DNA of 64,000 bases from Maledivibacter sp. (GCA_025210375.1 JAOASB010000052.1:366531-430530); one strand, 5' to 3'; numbered from the stretch's first letter, positions 52,525-63,757 are shown. Made by a program: numbers and translations. Notes: generated by a model from the letters alone, not told the origin.

Positions 52525-54504
52525 ATGAAATTAAATAGCAAGATATTAACCACGATTTCTTTAATAATGGTTTTTTTGCTTCCCATTAATTGTCTTGCAT
52601 ATAATGAAGAAGCTCAAAAAATAAAAATAGGTAATGAAAATGAAGTGAAGCTTATTGAGGAATTAAAAGAAAAATTTAAAATACAACCTAAATATGAGGA
52701 AATATTAGAAGAACTTGTTAATAAAGGATATAAAGACAAGGATGTCTTGGTGGTTTATGAATTTTTATTTCATAACTACGGGACCCTAGATGAGGTTGAA
52801 AAGATATTGCAATTAGCTAAAAACAAAAACTTGGAAGAAGTATTGAAAGAATATATACAAAATACAGAAAGCAACAGTATTCAACCGGATATTTCATTTG
52901 ATGAAATAAAGGATATAATCGAAAATACAGAACTAACCTTTGAAGATATTGTAATAGCAGGCGAAGTTACATACAGCATAAATAAATTGCTAGATTTCAA
53001 TTGTTACTACAATGAAAAAACAAAAGTGGACAATAACTTAGAACTCCATAAAGACTTACAGGAGAGTGCAGCTAAGGAAGAAGTCGATGAAGAGTTACAG
53101 AAAGAAGGTTCTGATTTAAAAGAAGCAGTTGATAGGGAAAATGAATTAATAGAAAATGATTCTTCAGAAGAAACGGTTAAAGAAAAAAATGAGGAATTAC
53201 AACACAATATTAACCTAGAGGAAACAATTGATAAAACAAATAAAGAAGAAACAATATCCACCACAAATGATATTGAAGAAAGTACTATAGAAGAGAATAA
53301 AGAAGAGTTGCCAGAGGAAAAGGTGATTCCTGAAAATAAAGAATCAGTAAAAGAAGTTAATGAATCTAAAAGCTTAGCAGATGATAAAGGTATAAAAATA
53401 GTAGATGAAGAAAACGAAAAAAACAATCCTGATGGAATTATCACAGAATCGGAAGACGAATTCGTAGACGAGAATAAAGATAATGAAAAAACTTTAGAAG
53501 AAAAAGATAATAAGCCAAAGGAAGCCATGATATCAGAAGCTGATGATATTGATCAAGGGGTAAAAGAAAAACAAGAGTTTAGTAAAAAAGAGAAAGAAGA
53601 TGAAGAGCAATCCATAGAAGAGAATAAAGAGGATGAAAAAATCCTAGAAGAAAAAGATAGTAAGCCAGAGGAAGCTAAGATATTAGAATCTAAGGAAAAT
53701 TCAGAAGAAATTGGAGAAAACGAAGACTTTGAAGTAGATGAAAAACAAGAATCTACAGAAGAGGTACAAGTACAGGAAAAAATAATTGAAAATTTGGCAG
53801 AAGAAGAAACTATAGAGAAGGAAGAAACTATAGAGAAAGAAACACCTACACAAGAGAATATAGATGAAGAAGAAACAGAAGAGCCTATAGAAACTAATGA
53901 AAATGACGTTTCAGTGGAGGATTCAATAAAAACAGAGGATCAAGCTTTAGAAGAAAAACAGGATTCCCAGGATGAATCAGATAGAGGATCAGAAGAAGAT
54001 ATTATTGAAATTGAAGATGAAGAAGAAAATATTGTGGAGACCATGGAATCCAATGAACCTAAAGAAACAAAACCTTCAAAATTAAGGGATACTATCTCAG
54101 AAGATTCAAATGGTGGGGGTTTGAAAACACAGCAAACAGTATTAGAAAAGAAAGAGGAACTTATAACATTGACAAATCCAATAAATAACGAAGATATCCT
54201 TAGTGGAGATAAAGATATTTTCCACTATATAATGCAGCTTAGGGAAACAAATTCATGGGAGGATATAAAAATCAAATTTAATATTCTTAGGTTAAATGAA
54301 ACTCTTGAAAATGCAAATGTTGACGATGATTTGTTTAATGATACATCAATAAAATATGGCTTATCATCCGATGAGACCTATATTGTTATTAGATTTTCAC
54401 AGGAGATAAATAAAAATGTAGATTATGTAGTCGAAAAATTGATACAAGGATCATCCCTAGATGATATATATATAGAATATCTAATACATAAATATAATAA
54501 CTAA
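52525..54504 (+). CDS. Secreted, glutamate-rich low-complexity protein
   Basis: 659 residues with a clean signal peptide (MVFLLPINCLAYNEEA). The N-terminal about 170 residues are helical, with LKEKFKIQPKYEEILEELVN. Residues about 170-550 are dominated by Glu, Lys, Asn and Asp in loose repeats (e.g. EENKEDEKILEEKDSKPEE), probably disordered or coiled coil. A folded C-terminal about 100 residues (DIFHYIMQLRETNSWEDIKI, GLSSDETYIVIRFSQ) echoes the N-terminal domain. No family recognised. It precedes the RHS gene by 34 bp, so it may be a cell-surface partner of that protein. Confidence 0.75.
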   Translation: MKLNSKILTTISLIMVFLLPINCLAYNEEAQKIKIGNENEVKLIEELKEKFKIQPKYEEILEELVNKGYKDKDVLVVYEFLFHNYGTLDEVEKILQLAKNKNLEEVLKEYIQNTESNSIQPDISFDEIKDIIENTELTFEDIVIAGEVTYSINKLLDFNCYYNEKTKVDNNLELHKDLQESAAKEEVDEELQKEGSDLKEAVDRENELIENDSSEETVKEKNEELQHNINLEETIDKTNKEETISTTNDIEESTIEENKEELPEEKVIPENKESVKEVNESKSLADDKGIKIVDEENEKNNPDGIITESEDEFVDENKDNEKTLEEKDNKPKEAMISEADDIDQGVKEKQEFSKKEKEDEEQSIEENKEDEKILEEKDSKPEEAKILESKENSEEIGENEDFEVDEKQESTEEVQVQEKIIENLAEEETIEKEETIEKETPTQENIDEEETEEPIETNENDVSVEDSIKTEDQALEEKQDSQDESDRGSEEDIIEIEDEEENIVETMESNEPKETKPSKLRDTISEDSNGGGLKTQQTVLEKKEELITLTNPINNEDILSGDKDIFHYIMQLRETNSWEDIKIKFNILRLNETLENANVDDDLFNDTSIKYGLSSDETYIVIRFSQEINKNVDYVVEKLIQGSSLDDIYIEYLIHKYNN

Positions 54505-54538
54505 AAATATATAGATCAATTTAAAGCGAGGTATTTAT

Positions 54539-57500
54539 ATGAGATTAAAGAGAATTATAAGCTATATTATAATATTTACAATAATTGTTGCCCAGGTGAC
54601 TCCTATATATGCAGATGATATACATCAATTTATTAAAGAAGAAGGGATTCAAAATCTAAGTCAAGATAAAGAATTGATAGAGAATGATAAAAATCCCTTT
54701 GGCAATACGGAGGATTTCAAAATCGAGGTTATTGAAGAAGAAGATACTGGCGAATTTGATGATGTGGATATTGACTATGATAAAGTGATTCAAGATAGTG
54801 ATAATCAAGAAGAAATAAAAGAGATTGAACTAAAGAAAGAAGAGACTCCAATACAGATAGTACCGATCTTAAATAATAAAGAATCAAATGTAAAATTTAA
54901 CTTGAGTGAAAGCCTTAGAAGCGGTAAAGGTCTATTATTTAGAGCTAATAGGCCTAGCTTGATGTCAGCATATACAAGTGAAACAGAAAAGTATCTAAAT
55001 GAAATAGCCACTCCAAAGGCTCAATATAATGTAGATATTATGAATTCATACAAAGATGACTATGAAGCAGTAGAAGATATAGATCCAAGAACCGGTGAAC
55101 TTACATTAATCCATACTGACTATGTTCTACCTGGTAGAAATGGATTAGACCTTGAGCTGAAGAGGATTTACAAGAGTGGTCATGCCCATGTTTGGAATAC
55201 AAAAGCTAGATTAATAGGAAATGAAATTAAAGATGAGATTTTTAGCTCTAACTTTATAATTAATAATCCAAGGGATTTAGAAACCTATTATGACAAAAGA
55301 TATAACCTAGGTATAGGAATGCGATTTTCATTTCCAAGTTTAGAGATAACTAATACAAATAGTGGCATTTTTCTTCATTCTGAAACAGGTAAAGTTTATC
55401 AAATAGAGAAGAAAAATAATGAATATGTCATAGATGGACATAAACTAAAGGATATTTCCTTTAAAGAAGATACAACTTATACAAGTGGACAAACCGATAT
55501 AAGTAGTTATAATTCTAAATCTAGATATGTACTTATAGAAAAGGATGGAAAGAAAACCTATTTTTCAAGTGACGGAAGAATACTGGGGATAAAGGATAGA
55601 TATAATAATGAGATAAAATTTTACTATCAGTATTTTGATGCACATAAAGTGAAAAATACAGTTTTCAAGAGATTGTTAATAAGTAAGATAATAGATACAG
55701 TGGGTAGAGAGGTAAATATACAATATAATTCTGATTTGAATTTTACACCTAAAAAATTAGCAAATGGTAAATATTCAACGGATTTAGAAGGCAAGTTTGA
55801 CGTAGAAATTTTTCTTCCAGGAAATAAAAAGATAAGATACAGCAAATCCGGTCTTTCCATGACTGAAGAAGGTGAAGTATTAAGCACAAGGTTAATGTAT
55901 AGCTTAGAAAAGCTAAAGAGTACTAGCGATAGACAGTACAAGGACTATGCTAAATATGTATACAGTTGGAAGAGTAAAAATCTAGGGATAACTTACTCTG
56001 GAAACACATATAGTAAATACAATACATATAACCTTATAACTGAAGTTAAATACGCAAGAAACAATAGGATAGACAAATATGAATATATAGAAGGGACTAG
56101 GAAATTAGGAGATACTGGTAAACTTCAATATTCGAAGGTTGGAAAGAAGATAATATTACAGCAGAACCTTAATACATCAACTAATGAGTTTACTTATGAA
56201 AATAAGAAACAAATCAATTATAATTATTCCAATGAACCATCGGGGTATGGTGTCAGTGGATATAAGAAAAATGATGATGACTATCTAAAAAATACCTACA
56301 GATACAATGTAGAGGTACAGTATCCATATAGTAAAAAAGCCTTTACATATAATGGGAATCACGAACTGATAGAAGTTTGTGATAGGGGATTAGACCATAA
56401 AATAAATAAGGAATTCACTTATGATGAAAAAGGACAGCTTAAGAAAAAGATAACAAAGGAATTTGAAGTAGCTGATGGCAGTGTAGGTGATAATTCTATC
56501 AGTAAAATAGAAGATTTTAGCTATGATGAATATGGTAATCTACTTAGTTATACAGGTCCCTTAGCAAATAGAAGCAATAATAAGCCCACAGATGATAAAA
56601 ATACAATCAAGTATACCTACTATACTGATAAATACCATGCTAAAAAAACCAAGGAATGGTATAAAGACGATTCTACTAAATGTAGAGAAGATTATAATGC
56701 GGATAATAAGGGTAACATAACTAAAATCCTTGAGAGCTATAAAGAAGATTACAGTAGCAAGGGAAGAATAACTAACTACACCTATGATTCCTATGGTAAC
56801 CTATTATCACAATCTATAGATAATAAATATAATATACAATTTGAGTATGGTACTGACATCGATGGAGTAAATCATAGGGGGGCATATTTAACTAGAGAAT
56901 ATAAAACAATTGATAATAAGACTATAGAAAAAAGATACAGCTATGATTTTAATACAGGTAATAGATCAAAATTCATGGATGAAAATGGCAATACAATTAG
57001 CTATATATATGATGATTTAAATAGAATCATAAAAACAATCTATCCAAATAAGGATAATGACAGAAGAGTATATTTTGAAAATAGAATATATGAAAATCCC
57101 CAGACACAAGCGCTAAGGGTTGAAGTGTGGAGAAAAAATAATAAAGTTACAGTAATAAGAGATACAACTTTGCATAGTGAAGGAGTAAAAACATATTCTA
57201 TAAGGATTTCTAAAGAAAACATAATTAAAAATTTAGAACAAAATTATAATCTTAAAAACTTAACATGGGACGTAGTAGTTCAGCAACATTCAAGGGAGCT
57301 TAGAGGGTATATACAGGGTATGGTATTGGAAAAGCTCATTTCGAAGAATTATTTTCCCATAACTGACTATAGTTCCCTCCAGGTTTCTGATAATGGGGAT
57401 ACAATTATTGCTAGATACAAGGTACAGATATTTAAACCTAGTAAGAACTATTCCTATGAGTATAATCTAGATATATTTAATAATATTAAAAGCGTAGTTA

Positions 57501-60500
57501 AAAATGAGTTCAGAATAACATTTGATAAAGTAACAAAAGGATTTTCAGCAGAATTAAATAATCAATTTCCAATAAAAGAATTTGAATATGATTTAATGAA
57601 CAATGTTACTAAAGAAATCGATAGTAATGGAAGATATATAAAAAACACCTATGATTCCCTTGACAGGCTTAAAGAAAAATCCTTTAATGACACTAACAAT
57701 ACAGAACTAAAATCAAAAACAATAAATTATCAAATAACAGATGACCAAGCAATGCCCTATTTAGAAATCTATACAGATGAAGAAGGCTACAGTGAAAAAT
57801 TATACTATGATATAGATGACAGATTAGTAAAAGAAGAAGTAACACCAAATAACAATGAATACTACAGTAAAAGCTATAGCTATGATAATGTAGGAAATAG
57901 GATAGAAGAAAGGGACTATAAAAATAATTCTACCAAATACATCTATGATGAATTAGGTAGAATAGTTAAAAAAACTAATGCCCTAGGTAAAGAAGATAAA
58001 TACTATTATGATGGACTAAGTAATATAATAAGGCTAGTAAATCCAAGGGGAAAAGAAGTACATTTTGAATATGATGTCGCAGGGCGATTGATAAAAAAGA
58101 CAACTCCCTATGGTACTAACGACGTTGCAGTAACTAGATATCTATATGACAACGTAGGAAATCTAATAAAGGAAATACTTCCAGAGAATTATGATAAAAA
58201 CAAAGACAATCTAGCTGAGATAGATTCATTGGTAGGGGAAAACTACACCTATGATGAATTGAATAGATTGGTAAAAATAAACTCTAGAGATAAAAAGCTA
58301 ACAATAGATAGGGAATTTGATTTAAATGGAAACCTTATAAAAGAGACATTAACAGATAAAGAAAATGATAAGAAGCAACAAACAATGTATGAGTATAACT
58401 ATCTAAACAAGATAACTAAGATCATAAATCCATATTTTGAGTCAAAAGAATTGAAATACGATAAAGTAGGAAATGTCACAGAATATACAGATGAGGAAGG
58501 CAACACCGTACAAATAGCATATACAAAGGATTATAATATAGAAACAATAACATATCCCGATAAGGGCATAGTAAGATATACCTATGATAATTTGGGTAGA
58601 AAGAAAACCTATACAAATCAATTAGGGAATACAGTAACCTATGATTATGATGGACTAGGAAGAATAATTTCCATAAAAAATCCTAATTACAGCAATGGAA
58701 TAGCCAATAAAAATATCAAAAACTTTGAATATGATGAAAACAATAATCCAATAAGGGAAACGGATTATAAAGGCAATATCATAGCAGAAAAAACATATGA
58801 TGAGCTTAATAGGTTAATACAGGAAAAAATACCAATGGAACAAAAAGGAGACATAATACATTATAGTATCAGAGAAACATCCTATGATGATATTGGTAAT
58901 ATAGCAAGGATACAAACAACTGGTACAAAGGATGTAAATTTAATAAGAAGTTTAGAATATAACTACTATGACAATAACCAAATAAAAAAACAGATATTAA
59001 ATGGCAGCAGCATAACGGAATATGACTACGATAGAAATGGCAATATAAAAAAGCAAAGGATTCAAAGAGATACAAATAAGTATGATATAGTAAAATACCA
59101 ATATGATAATCAAAATAGATTGACGGAAGAAATAAAGTTAGTAGATAAAAGCATGCTTAATGATGAGTATATAATACCAAAGCTTACGGACAATGAATAT
59201 CCTAGTAAAATCCAAATAAAGACAAAGTATGATTATGATGGATTTGGTAATATAATCAAGGTATATTCACCAAAGGAATTTAAAGGAGATACAGGGGAGT
59301 ATGCAGTAACAAAAATATATGATTCTCTCAATAGATTAGTTGAAGAAAAATTCATCCACAGTGGACAAGCTAAAAGCAATATCTATAAATATAATGGTGT
59401 AGGGAATCTCACAAGAAAGATAGACCCTAAGGGAAATTCACAATACTTTGCTTATGACAAAATGAACAGAACTATAGCTATGGCAGACCAGCTAGGTAAT
59501 ATCATTCAGTATAGGTATGATAAGCTAGGCAACAGGACTCAGATAATCAATTCCCAAAAACAAAAAATAAGCTACGAATATGATAGTTTAGGGAGACTAA
59601 GCCGCACTAGAAACAATAGGAATCAAGTAATCGAAGAAAATGTTTATGATGAAAATAACAACCTTATCAAGAAAATTGATGCCAAGGGATATTTATCGGG
59701 AAGTGACAACGATTCAAGATATGGAACAGAATATACCTATAATATAAATAATAAACTGATTCAGATTGTTGACCCCATAGCAAAGGAAAAAAATAAATAC
59801 AGCTATAAATATAAGTACAACCAATTCGGGGAATTGTCAGAAGAAATTAATGCTTTAAACAACACAAAAAAATATGATTATGATGAATTTGGAAGGTTGA
59901 AAACAGTTACTGATGCAGGTGATATAAAGGTAAACTATACCTATGATAAAGCAAATAATAAAGTTCAAATGCTAGATAGAAACAATCATTTGACAAAATA
60001 CAGCTATGGAGATTTCGGACTACTAAAGGAAGTAATAGATCCAGAAAATAAAACAGAAAGCTACAAATATGATCTAAACCTTAACTGTATAATGCATAGG
60101 GATAAGAAAGGAAATACAATAAACTATAAATATGATAATAGAAATCTATTATTATCCAAAGAAAATGCGGTTACAAATGACAAAATAGAATATGAGTATG
60201 ACGAAGTAGGAAACAGAATAGGAATGACAGATGAAACAGGAAGTACAGAATACATATATGATAGAATATATAGAATAAGAAATATACAAAAAGATAATGT
60301 GGATGAGCTAAGCTATAGCTACGATAGGGTAGGAAACATAAAAAGGACAGTAGATAAGCTAAATAATGAAACGTATTATGAATATGATGATTTAAACAGA
60401 TTAGAAATAGTGAGCTATAAAGTAGATGGTAAAACCAATATAGTAGAATATAGCTATGACATCAATGGAAACAAAGGCAATATAAGCTACGATTCAGGAG

Positions 60501-62584
60501 TAAATATAGCATATGAGTACGATAAGAACAATAAGCCAATAAAGGTAATAAACAAACAAAACAGCCAAATCATATCACAATACTCCTATGAATATGATCT
60601 CCTAGGAAGAAGGATATCGGCAACGGATCAATACGGAACCACAAGATATGACTATGACAATAAGGGAAGACTCCAAAGTGTAGACTCACCTAGGAAAAAT
60701 GAAAGCTATACCTTTGACAATGTAGGCAATATAATACAAATAGTGGAAGAACTAAGGGAAGGGAATGATACAACAACCAAAGTAACAACCATGACATACT
60801 CACCGGGAAATAGACTGCTAAGCAAAAGTCTAAATCAAGGAGATACGGCACAAAGCATCAGTCAGCCTATCCTGGAGTTTGATGGATTTGACAGACTGAA
60901 AAGGGTAATTAATAATGTAGATGGAAAAGAAAAAGCAGTAGAATATAAATACAATGGTGACGATCTAAGAACACAGAAAACAATAAAAAATGCAGGAGTA
61001 GAGGTAGACGCAACAAATTATTTACATAATAGGGGATCGGTGATCCTAGCAACAGACAAACAAAATAATCTAAAGGAAAGATATATAAAGGGATTAGATT
61101 ACATAGCCAGAATAGATAATGATAGAAATTATGCAAACTATCTCTACAATGGACATGGTGATGTGGTACAGCTAGTAAACCAAGCTGGTCAAATAGACAA
61201 CAGCTACCACTACGATTCCTTTGGAAACTTCCTAGAAGAAAAAGAAAGTTATGCAAATGAAATCAGGTATGCAGGAGAATTCTACGACAAAGAAGCAGGC
61301 ATGTACTACCTAAGGGCAAGATTCTACGACCCAAGGGACAGAAGATTCGTATCCGAGGATAGCTACTGGGGACAAGAGAATAACCCTTTAAGCCTAAACC
61401 GATACACCTACTGTCATAATGACCCAGTAAACTTTATAGACCCGAGTGGGCATTGGATAAAGAGTGACTATGAACTTAAGAAAAAAGAACAGGATAAAAT
61501 TATTGAAGCAACGGATCACTGGTATGATGCAAAAAATAATAGAGAAAAGAAATATTGGCATGAAAAAGCCACGGAAATAAGAGAAAAAGCAAGACGTGAA
61601 CGAGGGCATGAATACACCGATGATCATGATGTAAATTTAGATCACATGAAGTATGCAGATGCAACTAGAGATAAGTGGAGAAAAAGGACTAGAAAAAAGG
61701 TAAATAACAGAAGATACAAAATTAATAGAGCAAGGGAAGAAATGAGCAAGGAAGAAATTTTCTTTACTAACTATGAGAAAAAGGCTGATTATGGTGGAGC
61801 TGGTGCAATAAGCAAATATATTGTTGATGGGGTGGATTTATCACAGTATCGGTACCTATACAACATTATAATGACTAAGTATGATGGTAAGGCACCATGG
61901 CACGGATATAAATTAAAAAAATCAGAAAAGCTTATGACTGAAGAAGAATTATTTGAACATCTAAATAGAAGTTATACAGAAGATCCAATAGTTTTAGGTT
62001 CGTCACCCGGTGCATGGACAAATATAGATAAAACCGTACCGTGGCAAAGTTTTACACCAGAAGATGTAGTTAAATTCATGGAAGCCTATGAAGTATACGG
62101 AAATGCATTACAAACTTCTTTAATGATTTCTGTATCTGCAGGAGATTATGCTAAAAATATTAAGCCTATTAATTCTTCAAAGCCAAAGGCAGATTATTCA
62201 GAGGTTTATAGGAAATATGGTGGGGAGACGGGTGAAGGTGATTGGATTCATAACAAAGGATACAAACCTAAAGAAGGAGAAAGAACACTTGAAGGGTTTA
62301 TAAATAATAATGTGAGTATTGATAAAGAAATACCATTACACACTAACTCACCAGGATTTAATAATAATCCAAGAGGAACAGGAGGACAGTTTAAAAGATT
62401 TGGCACTGACTCACATGGAGGTGTAAAACCTCATGTCCATCAACCAACAAGAAATAGTGCGCCTAATGGAAATATATATGGTGGGACAGGTTCAAAAACT
62501 ACTAATGGTGGGGTTACATCTCCAACAACTAAAGACATAAAACAGTTATATGATTATTTATTTAATGGCAAATATAGACCATAA
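54539..62584 (+). CDS. Secreted RHS/YD-repeat polymorphic toxin
   Basis: 2681 residues. Signal peptide (IISYIIIFTIIVAQVTPIYA), acidic N-terminus, the DPRTGELTLIHTDYVLPGRN entry domain, then about 1800 residues of YD repeats (YDELGRIVKKTNALG, YDNLGRKKTYTNQLG and many more) that build a hollow beta shell. The RHS core ends at about residue 2303 with RFYDPRDRRFVSED and CHNDPVNFIDPSGHW. The last about 380 residues are a different tip, with a His-rich end FGTDSHGGVKPHVHQP near 2610-2630, which is probably the toxin (nuclease-like by the clustered His; the class is not certain). The gene behind it is the expected immunity gene. Confidence 0.9.
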   Translation: MRLKRIISYIIIFTIIVAQVTPIYADDIHQFIKEEGIQNLSQDKELIENDKNPFGNTEDFKIEVIEEEDTGEFDDVDIDYDKVIQDSDNQEEIKEIELKKEETPIQIVPILNNKESNVKFNLSESLRSGKGLLFRANRPSLMSAYTSETEKYLNEIATPKAQYNVDIMNSYKDDYEAVEDIDPRTGELTLIHTDYVLPGRNGLDLELKRIYKSGHAHVWNTKARLIGNEIKDEIFSSNFIINNPRDLETYYDKRYNLGIGMRFSFPSLEITNTNSGIFLHSETGKVYQIEKKNNEYVIDGHKLKDISFKEDTTYTSGQTDISSYNSKSRYVLIEKDGKKTYFSSDGRILGIKDRYNNEIKFYYQYFDAHKVKNTVFKRLLISKIIDTVGREVNIQYNSDLNFTPKKLANGKYSTDLEGKFDVEIFLPGNKKIRYSKSGLSMTEEGEVLSTRLMYSLEKLKSTSDRQYKDYAKYVYSWKSKNLGITYSGNTYSKYNTYNLITEVKYARNNRIDKYEYIEGTRKLGDTGKLQYSKVGKKIILQQNLNTSTNEFTYENKKQINYNYSNEPSGYGVSGYKKNDDDYLKNTYRYNVEVQYPYSKKAFTYNGNHELIEVCDRGLDHKINKEFTYDEKGQLKKKITKEFEVADGSVGDNSISKIEDFSYDEYGNLLSYTGPLANRSNNKPTDDKNTIKYTYYTDKYHAKKTKEWYKDDSTKCREDYNADNKGNITKILESYKEDYSSKGRITNYTYDSYGNLLSQSIDNKYNIQFEYGTDIDGVNHRGAYLTREYKTIDNKTIEKRYSYDFNTGNRSKFMDENGNTISYIYDDLNRIIKTIYPNKDNDRRVYFENRIYENPQTQALRVEVWRKNNKVTVIRDTTLHSEGVKTYSIRISKENIIKNLEQNYNLKNLTWDVVVQQHSRELRGYIQGMVLEKLISKNYFPITDYSSLQVSDNGDTIIARYKVQIFKPSKNYSYEYNLDIFNNIKSVVKNEFRITFDKVTKGFSAELNNQFPIKEFEYDLMNNVTKEIDSNGRYIKNTYDSLDRLKEKSFNDTNNTELKSKTINYQITDDQAMPYLEIYTDEEGYSEKLYYDIDDRLVKEEVTPNNNEYYSKSYSYDNVGNRIEERDYKNNSTKYIYDELGRIVKKTNALGKEDKYYYDGLSNIIRLVNPRGKEVHFEYDVAGRLIKKTTPYGTNDVAVTRYLYDNVGNLIKEILPENYDKNKDNLAEIDSLVGENYTYDELNRLVKINSRDKKLTIDREFDLNGNLIKETLTDKENDKKQQTMYEYNYLNKITKIINPYFESKELKYDKVGNVTEYTDEEGNTVQIAYTKDYNIETITYPDKGIVRYTYDNLGRKKTYTNQLGNTVTYDYDGLGRIISIKNPNYSNGIANKNIKNFEYDENNNPIRETDYKGNIIAEKTYDELNRLIQEKIPMEQKGDIIHYSIRETSYDDIGNIARIQTTGTKDVNLIRSLEYNYYDNNQIKKQILNGSSITEYDYDRNGNIKKQRIQRDTNKYDIVKYQYDNQNRLTEEIKLVDKSMLNDEYIIPKLTDNEYPSKIQIKTKYDYDGFGNIIKVYSPKEFKGDTGEYAVTKIYDSLNRLVEEKFIHSGQAKSNIYKYNGVGNLTRKIDPKGNSQYFAYDKMNRTIAMADQLGNIIQYRYDKLGNRTQIINSQKQKISYEYDSLGRLSRTRNNRNQVIEENVYDENNNLIKKIDAKGYLSGSDNDSRYGTEYTYNINNKLIQIVDPIAKEKNKYSYKYKYNQFGELSEEINALNNTKKYDYDEFGRLKTVTDAGDIKVNYTYDKANNKVQMLDRNNHLTKYSYGDFGLLKEVIDPENKTESYKYDLNLNCIMHRDKKGNTINYKYDNRNLLLSKENAVTNDKIEYEYDEVGNRIGMTDETGSTEYIYDRIYRIRNIQKDNVDELSYSYDRVGNIKRTVDKLNNETYYEYDDLNRLEIVSYKVDGKTNIVEYSYDINGNKGNISYDSGVNIAYEYDKNNKPIKVINKQNSQIISQYSYEYDLLGRRISATDQYGTTRYDYDNKGRLQSVDSPRKNESYTFDNVGNIIQIVEELREGNDTTTKVTTMTYSPGNRLLSKSLNQGDTAQSISQPILEFDGFDRLKRVINNVDGKEKAVEYKYNGDDLRTQKTIKNAGVEVDATNYLHNRGSVILATDKQNNLKERYIKGLDYIARIDNDRNYANYLYNGHGDVVQLVNQAGQIDNSYHYDSFGNFLEEKESYANEIRYAGEFYDKEAGMYYLRARFYDPRDRRFVSEDSYWGQENNPLSLNRYTYCHNDPVNFIDPSGHWIKSDYELKKKEQDKIIEATDHWYDAKNNREKKYWHEKATEIREKARRERGHEYTDDHDVNLDHMKYADATRDKWRKRTRKKVNNRRYKINRAREEMSKEEIFFTNYEKKADYGGAGAISKYIVDGVDLSQYRYLYNIIMTKYDGKAPWHGYKLKKSEKLMTEEELFEHLNRSYTEDPIVLGSSPGAWTNIDKTVPWQSFTPEDVVKFMEAYEVYGNALQTSLMISVSAGDYAKNIKPINSSKPKADYSEVYRKYGGETGEGDWIHNKGYKPKEGERTLEGFINNNVSIDKEIPLHTNSPGFNNNPRGTGGQFKRFGTDSHGGVKPHVHQPTRNSAPNGNIYGGTGSKTTNGGVTSPTTKDIKQLYDYLFNGKYRP

Positions 62585-62599
62585 AGGAGTTAAAATAGC

Positions 62600-63055
62600 A
62601 TGAAAGAAAATTTTGATTGTACTCAATTTATCACATTTAACCTAGAGGAGATTGATACAAATATACATGAGTTAGTAACTTCATTTAATAATATCGGTTT
62701 TAAAATTATATATAAAAATCAAATAAGGGAGGTAAAGAAAGAGTATTTTAAAGACTATATACAAGATGAGTTTATAGAATTTAAGTGTGATAATTTTATT
62801 GGAGAATTTGAAGATTGGGAGTCATTAGAGCATCCAACTGAAAAAATATTGAAGTTTGCAAATGCAGTTGAGAATATTGCAAGAAGGTCAGAAATAAATA
62901 ATTTTAGAATTATTTTAACAAGTTTTGCCCAAGAAGGATATTCTTCTAATGAAACAATTAAAGTAAAAGTGGATAATATTCAAGAGGGATTATTTTCAAT
63001 GTCTAAACATTATTATGATGTATGGACAGACAATTTAATCATTGAAATAATATAA
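62600..63055 (+). CDS. Probable immunity protein for the RHS toxin
   Basis: 151 residues, acidic, no signal peptide or membrane helix, ATG behind AAAGGAG, 15 bp after the toxin stop. Not recognised as a known immunity family. The assignment rests on position, size and acidity. FEDWESLEHPTEKILKFANA and YDVWTDNLIIEII are the visible structured parts. Confidence 0.65.
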   Translation: MKENFDCTQFITFNLEEIDTNIHELVTSFNNIGFKIIYKNQIREVKKEYFKDYIQDEFIEFKCDNFIGEFEDWESLEHPTEKILKFANAVENIARRSEINNFRIILTSFAQEGYSSNETIKVKVDNIQEGLFSMSKHYYDVWTDNLIIEII

Positions 63056-63062
63056 GTTTTAG

Positions 63063-63100
63063 AGAGACGATTATAAATTAAAAATAATCGTCTCTTTTTT
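63063..63100 (+). terminator. Terminator after the immunity gene
   Basis: AGAGACGATTAT pairs with ATAATCGTCTCT and a T run follows. Bases 63101-63247 have no gene. Confidence 0.85.
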
Positions 63101-63247
63101 ATAAAATACTTGAAATTACTAGTTACCTGAAATTTGTACAAAGATAAGCAGTATAATTGGTAGTAAATTACCAATTTAAATTAAGAATAATATTCTATAT
63201 TAAACTTTTTATACCAGTTTACTTAACGAGAAAAATATTCCATCAAA

Positions 63248-63315
63248 AAGTGTCAAGGGTACGGAGTTGTTGACAACAACAGAAGTCTGCGATACCCTAA
63301 TCTAGGGGTGTATTT
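63248..63315 (+). repeat. Upstream direct repeat of the transposase copies, copy 1
   Basis: GTGTCAAGGGTACGGAGTTG, TTGACAACAACAGAAG and CTAGGGGTGTATTT recur before the second transposase (63690-63757) with few differences, so the whole unit including its leader was duplicated. Confidence 0.65.
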
Positions 63316-63715
63316 ATGCCAAGAAAAGCTAGAAGAAAAAGTGAAAGTGGTATATATCATATAATGATGAGAGGAATAAATCGTCAAAGCATATTTATTT
63401 CAAGATCGATTTAAAAGTGAGCCCGTAGAAGATGATAAATATCTCCTAACTGTCCAGCGATATATTCATCAAAACCCTATTAAAGCTGGATTAGTAACTA
63501 ATATAGAAGAATACAAATGAAGTAGTTATCATGAATATGTAAATAAAGTAGAGCTAATTGATATAGGCTTTACACTTAATATATTCAATAATGATAGAAA
63601 AAAGGCAGTAGAAGGATTTATTCAATATAATAATGGGGTCAATGATGATGCTTGTTTAGATATAGAGAAAAAACATATGTCAAGGGGACGTATGTCAAGG
63701 GGACGGAGTTATTGA
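63316..63715 (+). pseudogene. Decayed REP-associated tyrosine transposase
   Basis: The first 27 codons (MPRKARRKSESGIYHIMMRG, INRQSIF) equal those of the copy at 63758; then the sequence jumps to a C-terminal part (YLLTVQRYIHQNPIKAGLV). The catalytic HUH core is deleted, the reading frame closes soon after the junction, and TGA at 63518 replaces the expected Trp codon in the YKWSSYHEY region. An inactive relic of the Y1-transposase family. Confidence 0.85.
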
Positions 63716-63757
63716 CAACAGTAGAAATTTGGGATACTATTGTCTAGGGGTGTATTT
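63690..63757 (+). repeat. Upstream direct repeat of the transposase copies, copy 2
   Basis: CGTATGTCAAGGGGACGGAG and CTAGGGGTGTATTT match 63248-63315. ATGTCAAGGGGACG is itself doubled at 63677-63702, a possible mark of the insertion event. Confidence 0.65.

Noticed and set aside
53007..53528. Serine-rich frame on the minus strand
   Set aside because: It is the antisense shadow of the Glu-rich repeats; Glu codons read as Ser/Phe on the other strand.
57600..61300. CRISPR-like regularly spaced repeats
   Set aside because: The recurring TATGAT/TATGAC words are codons of YD repeats in an uninterrupted reading frame with irregular spacing.
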